A stretch of DNA of 64,000 nucleotides from assembly GCA_905221605.1 (NCBI GenBank), contig CAJNDS010000857.1, positions 284,817-348,816 of the forward strand, written 5' to 3'. Under the pieces are notes generated by a model, which worked only from the letters and a program-made list of their open reading frames with translations, did not search any database and was not told the origin of the DNA. Shown here one piece after another: positions 49,743 through 61,540 of the stretch. Every line of letters begins with the position of its first letter. The first letter of the stretch is position 1. Source of the stretch: Symbiodinium natans (taxonomy: Eukaryota; Sar; Dinophyceae; Suessiales; Symbiodiniaceae). The translations under genes and the position numbers were made by a program.

Positions 49743-50588
49743 TAGAAGGTGCATGCTGAAGGCCTTACAGCTTAGGCGGTTGGGGCTGTTTCGGCTTTAA
49801 AGGGGTCAGGGTGTAAGGCAGGGGTTGGGGGTTTAGGGTGTAGGGTTTAGGGTTTAGGGTTTAGGGTTTAGGGTTTAGGGTTTAGGGCTTAGGGCTTAGG
49901 GTTTAGGGTAGGGTTTAGGGTTTCGGGTTTGGAGCTGTGGGTTTAGGGCACCCATCAACCTCTAAGAGGGTCCAGCCTGACGCGCCTAGACTGGGAGGAT
50001 CAGAGTCGCAGTATAGCGCTCCAAAGCCTAAACCCCAAGCCCCAAACCCTAAACCCTAAACCCTAAACCCTAAACCCTAAGCCCTAAGCCCTAAACCCTA
50101 AACCCTAAACCCTAAACCCTAAACCCCAAACCCTAAACCCTAAACCCTAACCTCCAAACTGCGAAAAAACCCTACCCTTACTAGGGGCTTCTAGGGCCCC
50201 GAGCAAGAGGTGGTTCGGAATAGTCCGGTTGACCGAAAATTCTGAAAGCCCCTAAAGCCAAAACCATGAATCCCTAAAGCCCAATTCCCTTGCAAACCCT
50301 AAAGCCCAAGACCCTTAAACCCTGAAGCCCAAAAACCCTCACCCCAAAGCCCACAAGCCTGAAACCCTAAAGTCCTGAACCCTACGTCCCAAAAGCCTTC
50401 ACCCTTAAACCCTCAAACGTTCTCGCCCCTCAACCCCTAAACCCCCAATTAAAGCCTAACACCTAAACGCTTAACCATAAACCCCAAACCCTTCGACCTT
50501 AAACCCTAAACCCTAAACCCTAAACCCTAAACCCTAAACCCTAAACCCTAAACCCTGAACCCTGAACCCTAAACCCCAACCCGTGCGC

Positions 50589-50637
50589 CTCGAACTCTTC
50601 CTGGCCACTGGGGTCCCGCTTCCGCCGCTGTGGCTCC
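50589..50637 (-). CDS. Possible exon, unidentified
   Basis: CCCAG acceptor before G, reading EPQRRKRDPSGQEEFE, then a GC donor. Charged segment; family not recognised. Confidence 0.35.
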
Positions 50638-51172
50638 CTGGGAACGAAGGCAGAGTTCAACCCTAAACCCTACACCCGAAACCCTAAACCCTAAACCCGA
50701 AACCCGAAGCCCGAAACCCGAAACCCGAAGCCGGAAACCCGAAACCCTAGACCCTACCCCGCAGCAAAGCTTTTGGTTCAGGAACTTGGGAATTGGGGGG
50801 GGTGGGCGCGGAGAGCCCGTACGACTTCAAAGGTGAGGCCTTCGTTGGAGGATTTAGGGTTTAGGGTTTAAGGGTTAAGGGTTAAGGGTTAAGGGTTTAG
50901 GGTTTAGGGTTTAGGGTTTAGGGTTTAGGGTTTAGGGTTTAGGGCCTAGACCCGTGAGCTGCCTCAAAACCTTGGGCCCCTCAACCCAACCCTCAAGCCC
51001 GAAGCCAGGAAGCCAAACGTGAGCAAGTGTGAGGGGAATGGGGGTTGGGTGGGCGCAGGGGGGTGGGGTCTCGGGCTGTAGGGCCGACATACTGGGTTCT
51101 TGTCGCACTACGTACCTTCGAAGTGCCAAAATGGAGGGAGCTGACCGTTGTAGGGTTCTCAGGAACTAGAGC

Positions 51173-51272
51173 TTGGGATGTGCCCGCTTATAGTAGGCAT
51201 CCTTAGTAGGGATGATTTTTGCACCCCCTATGACACACCCTATTGAATCGTTATTGAAGTAGAACATCCCAA
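51173..51272. mobile_element. TTGGGATGTTCC-family element, diverged
   Basis: Terminal TTGGGATGTGCCCGCTTATA against AGTAGAACATCCCAA; the interior is diverged. Only 137 bp separate it from a second copy. Confidence 0.5.
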
Positions 51273-51409
51273 ACTACTGCGTTCTTGCTCGGATTCTTCG
51301 CACGCTTCAAGCCACCCAGCCTCGTTTTTGGGAGCCCCTACCCCTTGAGGCCACCGATTCGTGAACTGCCAAGAAGCTCGAGCCGGAAGCAACGTGAGAT
51401 CACGAGACG

Positions 51410-51508
51410 TTGGGATGTTCCCCCTTTTACTAGCAGTCCTGATAGGGATTGTCATAAGGGGTACGATAATCCCTATTAAGGACCGAGAGTAGAAGGGGGA
51501 ACATCCCA
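51410..51508. mobile_element. TTGGGATGTTCC-family element, well preserved
   Basis: Near-perfect terminal inverted repeats (TTGGGATGTTCCCCCTTTTA against AGAAGGGGGAACATCCCA) and internal GATAGGGATTGTC/ACGATAATCCCTAT. On the plus strand GATGTTCC and CATCCCAG could act as GA donor and AG acceptor. Confidence 0.62.
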
Positions 51509-52104
51509 GATGAGACTCGTGGCAACCCTCAAATCTTTTGAGCCCTAAACCCTCAAAACCCTGCGAAAGGCCTTTAGGGTGGGGCCTATACTCCCCCTAG
51601 AACCTTAAAAAAGACAATTCTTCTCAATATCCCCCCCCCCAAAAAAAGAGATGGAATCCCTGAGAGGGATATAGGGGGTAGGGGCGGGCAGTTGTGGGAC
51701 CATGTGCCAGGCTTATGGCCTTAAGGCCGTGAAAGAGTGCCTAAACCCTGAACCCTAAACCCTAAACCCTCAACCCTAAACCCAGCTTCTCCAGCTTCGG
51801 GCTGCCATGAAATAGATGTGGGCAATGCGTCGGCGCAAATTCCAGGAGGGGTTGAGGAGTTGGGGTTCAGGGTTTCGGGGTTCAGGGTTTCGGGGTTAGG
51901 GTCTGGGGTTTGGGGTTTGGGGTTTAGGCTTTAGGGTCTGGGGTTTGGGGTTTGGGGTTTTGGGTTTGGGGTTTAGGGTTTGGGGTTTGGGGTTTGGGGT
52001 TTAGGGTCTGGGGTTTGGGGTTGGAACAGGTAGTGTTCAAATCTGGGCCAATACTGACGGGGGTGTCCCCTTCGAGCTGATTTGGTAAAACTTGCCCTAT
52101 GTTT

Positions 52105-52330
52105 GTTGGGGATTACGAAAATAGGATCCCCTCATAATCAGGACCCCAACAAGGTACCCCTAACTTCAGAAACCCCTTGTAGCCTGGGGAATGATTACGT
52201 GATGGATGGGGTGCGTGTTGCTGTAAAACCTTACGAAAATAGGGGACCCACAATATAGACCCCCACATAGTAGGAAACCCCTTATAATGAGGACCCCAAT
52301 AAGGTACCTCCGAGTATCGTAAACCCCCAC
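52105..52330. mobile_element. Two adjacent copies of a GTACC...CCCCTATTTTCGTAA element
   Basis: Two blocks with TACGAAAATAGG and GGACCCCAA(C/T)AAGGTACC ends, separated by about 50 bp. Related copies: 4376-4470, 21470-21550, 44185-44285 and 59758-59830. Translations of this repeat (YWGPHYKGFP-like) generate spurious ORFs. Confidence 0.45.
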
Positions 52331-53125
52331 ATTCGTGCGAGCTTGCGCTGTATGGAGGGACGTGATAGTTCGAGAGGGAAGCACGAATGCCAAACTCCGG
52401 GGTTCGACGTATGAGAAGAGTAGGAACTGCACCCGAACGAAATGTACGCACCTTGGTACGCACATGGAGAATCCGTCCCAATCTATACATATGCAAAAGC
52501 GGCTCGGGTCTTGGAAAACAGCTCTGTTGCATTGAAGCTCTGCCACATGTAACCGTCTAGGAAGCCACCACTACAGCAGATCGAATGTCTGGTGGGCCAA
52601 AGAAAGCCCCCACAGGGGCTCGTATTCGGCCCTAGAAGCATTTGACCGAAAACATGTTTTGCAGCCGTGTTTGTATTTCGGAGTATGGTCCGAGAACTTC
52701 AGCCACGCGCACTGAGCCCTAACAAAACCCTTACCCCCTAAACTCCCAACCCGAACGCGCTTTTCTCTCCAGGGCCATCGTCTCTTGTCTGCGGGGTGAG
52801 GAGCGCTGCCAGCAATCCTCGAGGCGAACGCGCTGATGGGGCGAGGACTTGCACTTTTGGGGGGCTTCACAGCTTGGGGGCCAGATGCTGATCAACCCCT
52901 AAACCCTAAACCCTAAACCCGAAACCCGAAACCCTAAACCCTAAACCCAAAAAAGACCTCTCGGGACTGCAGGCCACCACTGGAGATAGACGCCGAATTC
53001 GTGGGGGTTCAAGCCTGATGCCTTTCGGCCCCCTGAACCAGGGGCAATAGCCACCGAATCAGGGCCAATCGGGCCCCAGTCCCACCGAGCTTAGGGAATC
53101 TACGTGTACCCATGAAGCCCGGTCA

Positions 53126-53130
<5 letters not shown>

Positions 53131-53161
<31 letters not shown>
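53131..53161 (+). repeat. (CT)n microsatellite
   Basis: About 16 CT units. The Ser-Leu and Arg-Glu peptides over it are artefacts. Confidence 0.88.
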
Positions 53162-53164
<3 letters not shown>

Positions 53165-54413
53165 TGGTTGGACAATGACTTCGTGGGCTGTAGCACAGAT
53201 TGGCCCTGGACCAGATCAAATGCCAAATACGCCAAAATGTCAGCCACAGATTGTGTGGCGGATTGGCAAGGCCGGACCCAATGCTCAGACTTTGATCTAC
53301 CGGGGTTGTGAAGTAAACCATGCAGCTCGGAAGCAGCTACCAGGAGGGCCATCATTGCTGTTCTTGCAGCAAAAAGCCAACTAAACCCTAAACCCTAAAC
53401 CCTAAACCCTAAACCCTAAACCCTAAACCCTGAACCCTGAACCCTGAACCCTAAGCCAATACGTCTCGAGATGTGTCACAGTCGAGACCGAGTAAAGGCC
53501 CCTGCACGCAATGGCATGCAAGCCCCCAAACAAGAGCTGAAAGAGAGACACAGTTTAGGGTTTAGGGTTTAGGGTTTAGGGTTTGGGGTTTGGGGTTTGA
53601 GGTTTAGGGTTTAGGGTTTAGGGTTTAGGGTTTAGGGTTGAGGGGCACGTCATCCGCCTGTGACTTAGCTGAGGACCTGGAACTGTGCACTACTACAGCA
53701 GCCAAATCCATCACCCCCTGTTACAACCACTATGTCCTGATACCCAAAACCACTATATCCTGATAACAGAAAACTATTACCCTGATAATCTCAACTAGCC
53801 TAAAAGTTTAACTTTTAGGCTCCGTGTCTACAAAAACCAAGCGGTTAAAGTCCTAAAAGCCAGCCAGAAGAAGACCAAGTCCGAAACTCTACCCTAAACC
53901 CTAAACCCTAAACCCTAAACCCGAAACCCTAAACCCTAAACCCCCAAGTTCCCATTCATCTGGACTCAGCTTGGGTCAGGCTCGAGTAGATTCGTCGTCG
54001 TGCTTGGCACCCCAAGTACAGATCTCTGCGTGGTGTCCCCTACCTCCTACTCCCCTTTGAACCTTAATAAGGGTTTAGGGTTTAGGGTTTAGGGTTTAGG
54101 GTTTAGGGTTTAGGGTTTAGGGTTTAGGGTTTAGGGCCTTGTGCAGGCACCTAAGTGGACCGGAGTGTGCAAATTCTTTATCGGGGGAAAGGAGACTTTC
54201 GAGGTGTAGGGCTTAAGGTCTAGGGTTTAGGGTTAAAGGGTTCGGGTTTAGGGTTTAGTGTTCAGGGTTCAGCATCTCAAGTTCGAGAATTTACTAGGCC
54301 AGCAGTGTGTGTAGGCAACGGAAAAAAAAAAAAACACCCGCCCAAAGAATCCCATAACACTAAGAAAATAGCAAATTGTTCTCAATATCTGTTCAGACGC
54401 ACCAAGAGGCCAA

Positions 54414-54782
54414 ACAATCACACGGGTCAGACGGGTCAAAACGCCAAATTCGTGCTGAGCAATGGGGGGGCCAAACGGGTCAGACGGGTCAAAACGCCAA
54501 ATTCGTGCTGAACAATGGGGGGCCAAATGGGCCAAACGAGTCAAAACGCCAAATTCGTGCTGAGCAATGGGGGGGCCAAACGGGCTGAACAATGGGGGGG
54601 CCAAAACGGGTCAGACGGGTCAAAACGCCAAATTCGTGCTGAACAATGGGGGGCCAAATGGGTCAGACGGGTCAAAACGCCAAATTCGTGCTGAGCAATG
54701 GGGGGGCCAAACGGGTCAGACGGGTCAAAACGCCAAATTCGTGCTGAACAATGGGGGTCTAAACGCCAAATTCGTGTTTAAC
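54414..54782 (+). repeat. Minisatellite, about 52-bp unit, about seven copies
   Basis: Unit contains GGGTCAGACGGGTCAAAACG, CCAAATTCGTGCTGA and CAATGGGGGGGCCAAA, with some units shortened. Because the unit is not a multiple of three and varies, the ORFs across it in both strands are unlikely to be genes. Confidence 0.75.
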
Positions 54783-55081
54783 ATTTAGGGCTATATGGTA
54801 GAGAGGTTTAGGGTTTAGGGTTTAGGGTTTAGTTTTTAGGGTTTAGGGTTTAGGGTTTAGCTCCAAGGAAGCGGGGGGTGGAGATGCGGGCCCACACGAG
54901 TAGTCTCGCAACCACGTGTGTCCCTGCTCCTGGGGCCGAGAACCCGAAACCCCTCCTGGCTTGGATAGGATTTAGGGTTTAGGGTTTAGGGTTTAGGGTT
55001 TAGGGTTCAGGGTTCAGGGTTCAGGGTTTTCCCCTTCCTTGGGTCCGCTTGGGATTGAAGGCACCTGCCACTTAAACCCTA

Positions 55082-55230
55082 AAGAACATCATACCGTCAA
55101 GACAAGCTGCTTCAAAACCCGTGTGATGGGGTTGGAGCAGATTCATGTGGTTTTGCTTCATTTCCTCTTGACGGCATGATGTTCTTCAAAGCAAGCTTGC
55201 ATGGCTCATACAAAATGAGCGGGAGTGGCG
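55082..55230. repeat. CTTGACGGCATGATGTTC repeat with inverted half
   Basis: GAACATCATACCGTCAAGAC at 55084 and CTCTTGACGGCATGATGTTC at 55166 form an inverted pair. The right half continues TTCAAAGCAAGCTTGCATGG, the motif repeated at 62890-63275. Confidence 0.5.
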
Positions 55231-56103
55231 GGGAGGGGAGGGGCCCCAAGCCAAGCCAAGCAGCAGAACACTTCCACCCCAAGCCAAGCCAAGATGCGCC
55301 AAAAGCCAAAGCTGAAGAAAACAAAAGGGCCGTGTCCATTTCAGGCCTGAGGGCGCTTGTGATTACACTATCATCCATGTCTTGCGTTAGCCGTCTTCAG
55401 GCAAACGCAGTGCGAGCGAGGACACACATGCAGCACAGCAGCTAAGAGGATGAGGACAATCGCCCGCTCGGGCGTGCCAAGGCTGACAACCTAAACCGCA
55501 AACATCCTTGAACGTCTCTACACTGAGGGTCTAGGTGCTTAGGATTTTGGGTTCAGGGTTTTCATGCTGGGTTTTAGGGGGCGTTTCCCAACCCAAAACC
55601 CCTTTACGGGGTCTATGAAAGCCCAAGTGCCTTCGCGGGACGCTTCCGTACGACCACGCACGACCTTACTGGACCGACAGCCAAAGACAGTGGAACGTGC
55701 CCGCCCTTAGGGCTTAGGATTCGGGCTCAAGGTTTCGGGGGGGGGGAGGGGGGGGGGTTAGGGTTTAGGGTTAGGGTTAAGGGTTACGGGTTAAGGGTTA
55801 AGGGTTAAGGGTTAAGGGTTTAGGGTTTAGGGTTTAGGGTGTAGCAGTGGTCAGCTGTACGCACTTGTGTGCAGACATGCCCACCCCAAAACCACCCAAA
55901 CACTACTCAAAACGAGCCAAAAAAGAGCCAGCCAAACCAAAGCCAGCCCACATCCAAACACTTTTGCACTCAACGCTGTACTTCGGACTAACATCTAGCA
56001 CGCTTCCTGACGTCATGGAGCCTGATGCCTTGTTGCAAGGTGACATCTGAGAATATGCCTTGGAAAAGATGTTAGATTTCGAGCTTTCAAGAGAAAATTA
56101 GGT

Positions 56104-56472
56104 TTTGTGTTGGGAAAAGTTTTTGCCGGAGGGCCTTCTCAGCGTTTCCATTCTCGACGTTCGGGTGTCAAGGTTGCATAGCGAAAGGCTTGTTGCTCTA
56201 GACACGCCTTGTGAAAGACATGTCCGGAAGCTTGCGAGAGCCAAATTAGCGTTTACGTTGGGGGGTGTCTTCGGCCGGAGGGCCTTCTCATTGTTTCTAT
56301 TCTCGACGTCGGGGTGTCATGGTGTTGCTCTAAACAGGCCTTGTGAAAGTCATGTCTAGAAGCTTACCAGAGCCAAATCAGCGTTTGCAGAGCCAAATCA
56401 GCGTTTGCGTTGGGGGGTGTCTTCGGCCGGAGGGCCTTCTCACTGTTTTCTTCTCTACGCCGAAGCGTCGAA
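56104..56472 (+). repeat. Three tandem copies of an about 150-bp unit
   Basis: GCCGGAGGGCCTTCTCA recurs at 56125, 56274 and 56426 (steps 149 and 152). The unit also holds TTCTCGACG, GCCTTGTGAAAG and GAGCCAAATYAGCGTTT. A short extra copy of the last motif sits at 56384-56408. Confidence 0.65.
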
Positions 56473-57065
56473 AGACTTACCTTGCGTTGCGGAGGACATA
56501 AGTGAACCACGGGCGGAGGCGTGGCTCCGCCGGGACAGGCCCAGGCAGAAAGAGGATGCTGCGCTTTACCCGAAGGTTTGGGGTATCTCATTCTAGGGGC
56601 GACCTGACGGGTTACTCGCCAGCGACCGACCTGCCGGGCCCCCCGCACAGCCCGTTGCTGCCTTCGGGACTGAGAGCTCCGTCGCCAGGCGGAGGGCTTA
56701 TGGCTCCGGAGCTCCCTCGCCTGCTGGCTTCGGTGCGTTCGCCCTGCTCGACGGCCCCGGGCTCACACAGTTTAGGGTTCAGGATTCAGTTAGGGTTTGA
56801 GGTTTAGGGTTTAGGGTTTAGGGTTTAGGATTTAGGGTTTAGGGCTTAGGGTTTAGGGTTCAGGGTTTAGGGTTTAGGGTTTAAGGTTTAGGGTTTAGGG
56901 TTTAGGGTTTAGGGTTTAGGTTGGGCGGCGGGTAGGATTCAGGGCCTTCAAGCATTCAGACAGACCCGACACCTCGACAGAACCCTAAGCCCCTCACCGT
57001 AGCCCCTACAACACCTAAACCGTGAACCCGAAGCCCCCTAACCCTAGGATCCCTACCTTAAACCC

Positions 57066-57171
57066 TCAAATATGGGCACTGCTTGGCAGGTCGGATTGCA
57101 GGAAGGCGTTTAAATGCCAGCACAGCGTGTCAGGGGCATCGCCCAAAATCGGGAGCTGCTGGCATAGATTT
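57066..57171 (-). CDS. Possible terminal exon, unidentified
   Basis: Minus-strand frame NLCQQLPILGDAPDTLCWHL, then NAFLQSDLPSSAHI and a stop. Protein-like composition without repeats. A weakly similar peptide (NLCQELAALNAPLSHYF) is open on the minus strand at about 60905-60957. Confidence 0.42.
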
Positions 57172-57579
57172 CAGGATTCGGGTTTAGGGTTTCGGGTTTC
57201 GGGCTTAAGGCTTGAAAGCCAAAAGCCTGAGGCTCAAAAAAACCCAGGGCCAACAAAAGAACCGCCCACAGCTCCCGCACAGAATTCCCTGCACCCCGAA
57301 AGCAAATTGGATATCAACGGTGCGCTTGCGACAAGCCTGAAGCAGCTTACAGCGGGAATGAGGTTCGTCTTTGGGGGAACTAGGCTAGACCCAAGAGTAA
57401 GCTAGGAATAGAAGGGGCCTCCTTATTGGTTTAAAGAGGCTGATATTAAGGGAACCTGAACCCTAAAACATGGGTAAAGAAGCCCAAACCCAGACCTACA
57501 GGTAGGCTGGCCCGGTTAGGTCTAGAGATAGGCTACCCATAGCGCCTGTTGTAGGCCTACCCGTAGGTCGGACGTAGCC

Positions 57580-57852
57580 TTGGTTTCGGGCCTCTATATG
57601 AAAAAGAAAAAGAATGAGAGACTACACTGGGTCCTAAGTGGAGTTGTGCTGTTAGATTCCAGGGGTGCGGCTGCCACGGAAGGTCGGGGGGGGGATTGTT
57701 TTTGGGCGCTTAGGGATTTCGTGGCTTACAAGGCGTACGTGTTGCGTTTGGGGCTTCTGCCGTATTATGCGTCTGGTGTCAAGCCAATGGTCCTGGCGCA
57801 CAACTTCATCTCGGGCGTAGGCGTTCACTTTAAACACCGGAGCGCCGGCTGA
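57580..57852 (+). CDS. Small ORF, possible exon, 90 aa
   Basis: Plus-strand open frame whose second half (DFVAYKAYVLRLGLLPYYAS, then GVKPMVLAHNF) looks protein-like. The opposite strand is also open, so the strand is uncertain. No family recognised. Confidence 0.28.
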   Translation: MVSGLYMKKKKNERLHWVLSGVVLLDSRGAAATEGRGGDCFWALRDFVAYKAYVLRLGLLPYYASGVKPMVLAHNFISGVGVHFKHRSAG

Positions 57853-59172
57853 CCTTAAAAACGGACACCAAAAACGAAGCCTCCCAAGCCCTCAATTTGG
57901 GTGCTTGAACTGCTTTTCTTATTTTAGGGTGCAGGGACACCTCAACCCTAAACCCTAAACCCGAAACCCCTTACATCCCACCGCCCATACAGGCCAAAAA
58001 CCGAGCTCCCTTCCCCAAGACTCCGATACCCCTTGCATCTCAACAGGACTCCTTCAGTCGTTCCAAGCTGCGAAGCCCATGAGCCGAACCTCAACCCACA
58101 ACCCTAAACCCTCAAACCAAAGCCGACCACAGTGAAACATGCAACTGCATCTATTGGCCATGCCGGATGGCAGTGAGAGATGCGATTGGGCCCCGCAGGG
58201 GGTCCTAAGCCCCATGTGCACCAGCGCCCCCACAAGTGACGATGCATAAAAGATCATAAAAGGGTGGGTGGGGGGGGGGGGTCGATAATGTAGGGTGCTG
58301 AGGGGGGGGTTCAGATATAAAGCCCCAGGGCCCCCCCCCGCGTTTGGTGTTTAGGGAAGGCTGCGCAATCCTAGAATGGGATTCCTGGACCCTAAACCCT
58401 AAACCCCTAAACCCCTAAACCCCTAAACCCCTAAACCCCTAAACCCCTAAACCCTAAACCCCTAAACCCCTAAACCCCTAAACCCTAAACCCTAAACCCT
58501 AAACCCTAAACCCCAAGCTGTTCAGGGCTCAGAGTTTAAGGATCCGTGTTAAGATGACGCATAACTCATGCTGCCAGCCAACTGATGGAGCTTCACCCAA
58601 CTGATGGAGCTTCCATGAGCTCTTCTCTGGGACGTGGAGCAAGAAAATTAGGGTCTAGGGTTTAGGGTTTAGGGTTTAGGGTTTAGGGTTATTCTACTGG
58701 TATGCGGAAAAGGCGTATTTAGGATTCAGGGTTCAGGTTCCGGGACCATAAACCTCATACACCCCATTCCCAAAACTCCACCCTTACACATAGCACTGCT
58801 CCGAGCCGCCCCTTGTCAAGAGACTTCCAGTCCCTGTAAAAAAAAAAGTTGTGAGTATGCTAGAACCCCGCCGTCAGTCACAAAGAGACCAGGACGTCTT
58901 GGCCTGAGTGCAAGAGCGGGATTCTGAGGGTTTGCGCCAGGACCCCCACCCCCCGGCAAGCCCCAATTTGCAAACGCAATGCCTGAGCGAAGCATCCATA
59001 TGGCGAGTTCATCACAATTATGGCCCCTGTTTGGGGTACCCCAAAAACGAGGGGCCACCTTTAGAACAGGGACCCCCCACAAGGGACAAGCTTTTAGAGA
59101 CGTGACCATAGTGGCTCTGGAGGCAGGTCCATGTCTTGGCGCACGTGCCGTCGCGTTCGGCGCAAGACCTCC

Positions 59173-59199
59173 TCACTCCGGGGTCTGTGATGCTAACTC
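59173..59199 (-). CDS. Short terminal exon after the second introner
   Basis: Reads ELASQTPE then stop. It joins in phase 0, across the introner, to the exon at 59381-59410 (AWALQYMKFL). Protein not recognised. Confidence 0.42.
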   Translation of the reverse strand, partial: ELASQTPE

Positions 59200-59380
59200 C
59201 TGGTAGCCCAGTAACCATCTTATGATGGGGACACCCTTTTTTCTTGGGGTGGTGCCGGCGGCTACTTTATAAGGGAACCCTAACCCTAAGCCCTAAACCC
59301 TAAACCCTAAGCCCTCCCTACATACCCAAAGGGCAGGATAAAGACAAAAGAAGGCAAAAAAGGGACAGCACTGGGGCTAC
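59200..59380 (-). mobile_element. Introner-like element, second copy, with telomeric insert
   Basis: Same terminal repeats as the element at 163-275. On the minus strand it starts GTAGCCCC after TTCTTG and ends GGGCTACCAG before GAGTT. At 59277-59318 it contains CCCTAA-type heptamers not present in the 163-275 copy, which accounts for part of its greater length (181 against 113 bp). Confidence 0.6.
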
Positions 59381-59410
59381 CAAGAACTTCATGTACTGTA
59401 AGGCCCACGC
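59381..59410 (-). CDS. Exon before the second introner
   Basis: Reads AWALQYMKFL after a CCCGAG acceptor. The open frame extends upstream (TYSLFMTWPE), so a longer exon to about 59440 is possible. Hydrophobic and aromatic; protein not recognised. Confidence 0.42.
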
Positions 59411-59455
59411 CTCGGGCCACGTCATGAACAGGCTGTAAGTGGCCGCCCCCAAGAT

Positions 59456-59757
59456 GGGGGTTTAGGGTCTAGGGTTAGGGTTTAGGGTCTAGGGTTTAGG
59501 GTTTAGGGTTTAGGGTCTAGGGTTTAGGGTTTAGGGTCTAGGGTTTAGGGTTTAGGGTTTAGGGTTTAGGGTTTAGGGTTTAGGATTTAGGGTTTAGGGT
59601 TTAGGGTTTAGGGTTTAGGGTTTAGGGTTTAGGGTTTAGGGTTTAGGGTTTAGGGTTTAGGGTTTAGGGTTTAGGGTTTAGGGTTTAGGGTTTAGGGTTA
59701 GGGTTGAGGGTTGAGGATTGAGGATTGAGGTTTGAGGGTTGAGGGTTTGGAGTTTAG
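59456..59757 (+). repeat. Longest array in the window, mixed TTTAGGG/TCTAGGG then (TTGAGGG)
   Basis: About 40 heptamers over 300 bp; variant TCTAGGG units are interspersed at the left and TTGAGG-type at the right. Confidence 0.94.
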
Positions 59758-60572
59758 GGACCTTACTGGAGGGAATCCTAGTATTTGTGCGTCAATAGAA
59801 AGGGTTCCCTGTGATCGTAAACCTCCCAAGACGTAAGCAGATCGAGATTGCTCGCGAACACCTTTCGCCTGAGCCTCTCAGTCAAAAGGGGAATTCATGG
59901 GCCCCTCCTGGCGGGCTTATGGGCGCGATTCATGCTCAGCAGCTGTTTACTTCACGTCAGCGTGGTTGACTTTAAGCAGCTCGTGTCATGTCCCCCCAAG
60001 AGTCCCCGGCGCTGTCAGCGAACTCATACTATAAGGGCCTGAATATTAGGAGGGAAAAATGCCTGGTCGAAAGATTTAGGGCTCAGGGTTCATCAAGGGT
60101 TTATGGCTTGAAGGAGGTTTCAGGGCATTTGTGGACTTGAGGGAACTGTCTCGGGTCTCAGGTCCGGGTACCAGTTAGAAAGGGCTTCGTAGGCAAATGG
60201 GCTGCAGGCTTCGGGTTCAGGGCTTAGGGTTTGGTGTAGGGTTTGTAAAGTTGTAGAAAAGCACCGAGCACCTGAACTAAGAAAACATAGCTTTACGCAA
60301 AACAGGGTTCTTTAAACTTTAGGGTTTAGGAGCCAGGACGCCAACGGTTGCATTGCCAACAACCCTAAACCCTAGACCCTAAATTAAACCCTAAGCCCTA
60401 ACCCTGAACCCCTGCACTCTGCAGACTCACAACAGGAGCCTTTTTGGAGTTGCAAAAGGATTTAGGGTTTAGGGTCTAGGGTCTAGGGTCTAGGGTGTAG
60501 GGTTTAGGGTTTAGGGTTTAGGGTTTGGGGTTTGGGGTTTAGGGTTTAGGGAAACCCAAAGACCGACCGGGC

Positions 60573-60631
60573 CATGGGCAGCAGCTCACGATCGCCTCCA
60601 GAGGCCCAATAATGTCTCTGTCCTCATCCAC
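60573..60631 (-). CDS. Possible exon, unidentified
   Basis: AGCGAG acceptor before G, reading VDEDRDIIGPLEAIVSCCP, then a GC donor. It lies upstream, on the same strand, of the exon pair split by the second introner and may belong to that gene. Confidence 0.4.
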
Positions 60632-61340
60632 CTCGCTCTCCGCGCGAATCTACATTCTGGGCCTTTGTGGTACCCTAGGTGCCCTAAACCCCAAACCCTA
60701 AACCCCAAGGCGGAGGCCCTGGACCTACAGAAACGCCCAACCTTGCACCTCTTCAGGGCTACGGGTTTCAGGTTTAGGGTTTAGGGTTTCGGGTTTAGGG
60801 TTCAGGGTTTTAGGGTTTAGGATTTGGGGTTTAGGGTTTAGGGTTTAGGGCTACGGCTTACCATGAATCCCCTCTCCCAAAATAGGACTCAGAGCCGGGC
60901 AAAAAAGTAATGCGACAGTGGGGCGTTCAACGCTGCAAGCTCCTGACAAAGGTTATCTGCACCTAGAACCTGAAACCCTAAACCCTAAACCCGAAACCCG
61001 AAACCCTAAACCCTAAACCCGAAACCCTAAACCCGAAACCCCTCACCGCCTGCCTTCCAGGTCTGAGACAGCTGGAAGGACTTAGGGTTTGGGGCTTAGC
61101 TATGATTCTGATTATTCATTTTATTATTATCATTATTGTTATTCATACTATCATTATTGTCATTATTCCTATTATTCTTCTCTATTATTAATAATATTAT
61201 TACCGCTCCTCAAACACGGAAAGGGTGGAAGGCTTCGTATTTCCCGGCCCTCGGCGTAGGGCTGCTGGATCTTGCGTCCACCACTCTTTACGGACCGTCC
61301 CTGGGAGCCTCCTTCCCTCCTTACCCCGAGCAAGGGGGGG

Positions 61341-61540
61341 GGGGGACCCCGCCAGCTTTTCCGTGGAGGAACAGGCCACCCACACCGCCTAAACTCATTC
61401 ACCATGGGCGTTTTTGGGCCCCCCCCCTCCCCCCCCCCCCTACCCCCCCACCCCCCCCCCCCCCCCCCCTGCCTCCACCCCCCCCTACCCCCCCCCCCCC
61501 CCCAACCCCCAACCCCCCCACCCCCCCCCCCCCCCCCCAC
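61341..61540 (+). repeat. TTTTCCGTGGAGGA repeat with C-rich tail, third copy
   Basis: CAGCTTTTCCGTGGAGGAAC, CACCCACACCGCC and CGTTTTTGGG precede about 120 bp of C-rich sequence, the same order as the other two copies. Confidence 0.55.

Larger units (their letters stand above)
51510..54065. other. Region without a recognised gene
   Basis: Contains a TTTGGGG-type run (51900-52025), the double element at 52105-52330, the (CT)n run, short telomeric arrays (53383-53455, 53553-53640) and about 700 bp of unique sequence (52330-53000). Open frames up to 139 aa exist but cover element sequence or lack domains. Confidence 0.35.

Noticed and set aside
52113-52546. 126- and 139-aa minus-strand ORFs
   Set aside because: Large parts are translations of two copies of a non-coding inverted-repeat element.
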